Positions 63,143 through 64,000 of a DNA stretch of 64,000 bases are shown here, in pieces. The first letter of the stretch is position 1. Each line of letters starts with the position of its first letter. Origin of the DNA: CAZWKQ01 sp964634005 (GTDB lineage Bacteria > Bacteroidota > Bacteroidia > Bacteroidales > JACABE01); the NCBI GenBank assembly GCA_964634005.1, contig CAZWKQ010000008.1, forward strand, positions 1 through 64,000, given 5' to 3'. A program made the translations under genes and the position numbers. The notes under the pieces were generated by a model. That model saw only the letters and a list, made by a program, of their open reading frames with translations, was not told where the DNA came from and made no database searches.

Positions 63143-64000
63143 TTAAGTTAAAGATGCCGAATATTTCTCGTAAAGTTTAAAAATCAATCCGTCGGCCAAC
63201 CCGACTTTTGGAGCAATAAGAGAATCGATACCGGCAGCATTCATAATTGTAAGGAATATTTTAGCCGCAGGGACAATAACATCGGCTCTGTCGGGTCGTA
63301 AGCCCATTTTTTCAATTCTGTCTTTCAATGGAGTATTTTTAAGTTGTTTGTAGGCATACTGAAGTTGTTGATAATTCAATGAATTATCAGTTTGCGACCC
63401 GTAAAGTTTAGTCAATCTGTTTATATTTCCACCTGTCCCAATGCATAGAACTCTTCCAAATTCATTTTTATATTCAGAAACCCATTTTTTTAGCATATTC
63501 CATTCTTTTTCCGATACTTTTTCGTTTAATAAACGGACAGTTCCAATATTGAACGAATTGGAGCGAATAAAAGTATGGTTTTTCAATATTGAAATTTCGG
63601 TACTACCACCGCCGACATCAATATACATAGTTGTAGGGTATGAATTTGTAAAGTCGAGGTTATTTGAGGTTCTTATAATATTTGCTTCTTCAAGACCGTC
63701 GATTATTCTGACGTCAATATTAGCCTCTTCTTTAATTCTTGAAATAATATCGTGTTTATTGCCGGCTTCTCTCATTGCGGCGGTAGCACAAGCTTCGAAA
63801 AGAAGTGGGTTGTAAACATCTATCAATAGCTTAAACGCTTTCATAGTGTTTATCAATTTGATAATTCTTTGTTCAGAAATAAAACCGTTAAGGAAAACAT
63901 CTTCGCCTAACCTTAATGGAATTCTTACAAGTGTTGCCTTTGAAGCAAACGGCTTATTGTCTGTAATATAAACATTTGAAAAAAGTAGTCTTACTGCGTT
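63143..64000 (-). CDS. Ppx/GppA exopolyphosphatase, 5' end cut by window
   Basis: The frame stays open to the window edge, where it reads NAVRLLFSNVY, the start of the ASKHA motif IDIGSNAVRLL, so only a few N-terminal residues lie outside. It contains the second phosphate-binding motif DVGGGSTEIS. Ppx/GppA enzymes hydrolyse polyphosphate or pppGpp; which one cannot be told. About 286 residues are seen, the usual short form without the HD domain. A TTG at 63856 is internal, not the start. Confidence 0.9.
   Translation of the reverse strand, partial: NAVRLLFSNVYITDNKPFASKATLVRIPLRLGEDVFLNGFISEQRIIKLINTMKAFKLLIDVYNPLLFEACATAAMREAGNKHDIISRIKEEANIDVRIIDGLEEANIIRTSNNLDFTNSYPTTMYIDVGGGSTEISILKNHTFIRSNSFNIGTVRLLNEKVSEKEWNMLKKWVSEYKNEFGRVLCIGTGGNINRLTKLYGSQTDNSLNYQQLQYAYKQLKNTPLKDRIEKMGLRPDRADVIVPAAKIFLTIMNAAGIDSLIAPKVGLADGLIFKLYEKYSASLT

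Noticed and set aside
1..64000. CRISPR array, toxin-antitoxin pair or known defence island
   Set aside because: No regularly spaced repeats with spacers and no cas, restriction or toxin genes were seen. The YwqK-like protein has a lipoprotein signal and no toxin partner.

Overview
The window comes from a low-GC member of the Bacteroidota, most likely a Bacteroidales-type anaerobe. Four signs point there: promoters of the form TTTG-N17-23-TAnnTTTG in front of tRNAs and several genes; many short-signal lipoproteins; proteins with the type IX secretion (T9SS) C-terminal sorting domain, including two gingipain-like C25 peptidases; and families typical of the phylum (DUF5777, DUF4294, TIGR02757, single-domain MnmD, a Dps-like ferritin). 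All calls come from reading the sequence. No database search was run.

Layout. 1-0.5 kb holds no recognisable gene. 0.5-2.5 kb has divergent ribD and prmC. 2.6-6.5 kb is a minus-strand redox operon (OsmC-like protein, atypical thioredoxin, TrxB, membrane thioredoxin, thioredoxin-glutaredoxin fusion, orphan GroES) divergent from a Crp/Fnr regulator. 6.5-13.1 kb holds rlmN, a flavin reductase, mnmD-Nudix, an SDR, tRNA-Lys and a HAD hydrolase. 13.2-20.9 kb holds a tRNA with anticodon CAT, a LuxE-like enzyme, Hsp20, an Nramp transporter, a MORN lipoprotein, tRNA-Arg, a GNAT and a tachylectin-like lectin lipoprotein. 21-30 kb holds tex, a barrel protein, coaD, lpdA, a TIGR02757 gene, an EamA transporter, tag and an HExxH peptidase. 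30-40 kb holds a TPR histidine kinase, a tricorn-type protease, two tiny lipoproteins, comEC and ackA. 40-47 kb holds an HMA protein, a four-gene cluster of single-heme proteins with a DUF5777 barrel and a T9SS-exported DUF2271 protein, a Dps-like ferritin, a T9SS protein and an NdpA-like protein. 47-54.5 kb is the tandem pair of C25 peptidases.

54.58-61.29 kb is the most notable region: a 6.6 kb integrated element at the 3' end of tRNA-Ala(GGC). It is bounded by a 13-bp direct repeat (54643-54655 and 61282-61294). It encodes a tyrosine recombinase, a 277-residue unknown, an excisionase-like HTH protein, a RepA-like AAA ATPase, a zinc-finger/Toprim primase-like protein and three small unknowns. 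I see no relaxase, capsid or terminase. The primase-like gene carries a 9-bp-phased inverted array of six GTACGA hexamers and two 28-bp direct repeats that are candidate replication sites. Paired arm-type repeats lie at both ends. Joining the ends in the excised circle would unite a promoter with a terminator and create a short transcription unit across attP. This looks like a phage-satellite or helper-dependent integrative element.

61.3-64 kb returns to host genes: an NlpC/P60 peptidase, YjbQ, a DUF4294 protein and a Ppx/GppA phosphatase cut by the window edge.
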